DNA from: Deltaproteobacteria bacterium
GTDB lineage: Bacteria; Desulfobacterota; GWC2-55-46
Length of the DNA: 64,000 nt
Reading direction: 5' to 3'
NCBI GenBank assembly: GCA_016177845.1
Contig: JACOUO010000016.1
Coordinates: 124,001-188,000 of the forward strand
Part shown: positions 63,436-64,000 of the stretch, one piece after another
Layout of the letters: every line of letters starts with the position of its first letter
How positions within the stretch are numbered: the stretch's first letter is position 1
The notes under the pieces: model-generated
The model's input: the letters and a program-made list of their open reading frames with translations, nothing else
What the model was told of the DNA's origin: nothing
Databases searched by the model: none
Translations under genes and position numbers: made by a program

Positions 63436-64000
63436 ATGGATAGCAAAGATTATTCAAAAGAAGAGCTCCTGCTTGAGAACGAGGAGCTTAGAATTAGGCT
63501 TTCTGAACTTGAAGCGTCGCAGGCTCAATACAGAGTTGCAAAGGAATGCCTTGAACAATCCGAGCAGAAGTACCGCCATCTTTTTGAAGACCTCACAGAG
63601 GCCGCCTTTTTAGCTGACGCTGAAAGCGGCTCTATCATAGAGACCAACCGGCAAGCCGAAGTACTCCTTGGCAGGAAAAGAGAAGAAATCCTTAAAATGC
63701 GTTTGAGCGAATTGCATCGCGGGGAAAAGCTCGATGAGCATTGGCAGAGATTTTGCGCTATTCAAAAAGGCGAGCCTGTTGAATATGACTGCGAAGCAAT
63801 CAAAAAAGACGGGCTCCGTATTCCTGTCCGCGTGAGCCTGGCAGCCGTTGATATCTCGGGCCGTAATCTAATTCTCGCTCTCTTCCATGACGCAACCGAA
63901 CAAAAAAAGTACGAAGATGAAATAATGACGAGCAAGGAATTTGCTGAGAGCCTCATCTCCTCGATGAAGGACGGCATTACCGTTTATGCCCCTTCAGGCA
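63436..64000 (+). CDS. PAS-domain protein, probably a second sensor histidine kinase (3' end outside the window)
   Basis: Open from ATG 63436 to the window end (188 codons). The start MDSKDYSKEELLLENEELR opens a coiled coil (about 8-45). A PAS domain (about 50-165) then follows, with EQKYRHLFEDLTEAAFLADAES and NRQAEVLLGRKREEIL in parts. It closes with FHDATEQKKYEDEIMTSKEF and the beginning of a second PAS, AESLISSMKDGITVYAPSG. This matches the PAS2-PAS3 part of the preceding kinase residue by residue in many places, so the two are recent or conserved paralogues. Kinase domains are expected downstream but not seen. Confidence 0.8.
   Translation, partial: MDSKDYSKEELLLENEELRIRLSELEASQAQYRVAKECLEQSEQKYRHLFEDLTEAAFLADAESGSIIETNRQAEVLLGRKREEILKMRLSELHRGEKLDEHWQRFCAIQKGEPVEYDCEAIKKDGLRIPVRVSLAAVDISGRNLILALFHDATEQKKYEDEIMTSKEFAESLISSMKDGITVYAPSG

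Overview
The window reads as chromosomal DNA of a Gram-negative, probably anaerobic bacterium. It carries most of the lipid A pathway, BamA/Skp, Lol, TolC/MacAB and TonB, a split glycine dehydrogenase (gcvPA/gcvPB), and a folD-metV pair of the kind seen with tetrahydrofolate C1 (Wood-Ljungdahl type) metabolism. Gene content and the many palindromic 'gtcattcccg' and 'gtcattgcgag' intergenic repeats fit a Nitrospirota or deltaproteobacterial-type lineage. This is inference, because the window has no rRNA or marker set to place it. I found no phage, integrase, transposase, CRISPR array, tRNA or rRNA.

Layout. 1-16.8 kb (all minus): one long envelope operon, transcribed lysS - lolC - a TPR/cyclic-nucleotide-binding protein - lolD - bamA - skp - lpxD - fabZ - lpxA - Gfo/Idh/MocA oxidoreductase - lpxB - msbA - DUF374 acyltransferase (frameshifted at an A10 run) - waaA - start of a probable lpxK. 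16.9-19.3 kb: alanine dehydrogenase and an AcuC-like deacetylase. 19.3-24.7 kb: a tolC-macA-macB efflux operon, interrupted by a tandem array of four palindromic repeats. 24.9-26.4 kb: folD-metV. 26.6-29.0 kb: a small coiled-coil protein and a CPA2 antiporter. 29.0-29.9 kb: composite repeat cluster. 29.9-35.1 kb: zinc-ribbon protein, dgt, slp, then a minus operon hpt - APH/AAA kinase - queC - a 45-residue protein. 35.2-38.7 kb: zinc-ribbon/DUF3426 protein, helical-repeat protein, tatA, tonB. 38.7-39.6 kb: second composite repeat cluster. 39.6-44.0 kb: gcvT-gcvH-gcvPA-gcvPB. 44.2-46.5 kb: a Clp1/Grc3-type kinase and an NRAMP transporter. 46.6-53.8 kb: chemoreceptor, acyl-CoA dehydrogenase and a beta-oxidation operon. 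54.0-58.3 kb: pyruvate kinase, an orphan gene, a yeast-type cytosine deaminase and an alpha-glucan phosphorylase. 58.6-64.0 kb: a lytic transglycosylase and two tandem PAS histidine kinases, the second cut by the window end.

How it fits together. The first 16 kb makes, flips and assembles the outer membrane: lipid A synthesis, MsbA flipping, Kdo addition, Skp/BamA for beta-barrels and LolCD for lipoproteins. The middle handles C1 and amino-acid carbon (glycine cleavage, FolD, MetV, alanine dehydrogenase) and nucleobase salvage (Hpt, Dgt, QueC, cytosine deaminase). The 48.6-53.8 kb genes give a full set of short-chain acyl-CoA oxidation steps. Most of the window is ordinary core genome. The parts most worth a second look are the A10 frameshift in the acyltransferase gene, the lone GnnA-position oxidoreductase in the lpx cluster, the cyclic-nucleotide sensor inside the lol operon, the bacterial Clp1-like kinase, the yeast-type cytosine deaminase, and a family of composite intergenic repeats (including a ~173 bp element) that fills every sizeable convergent gap.
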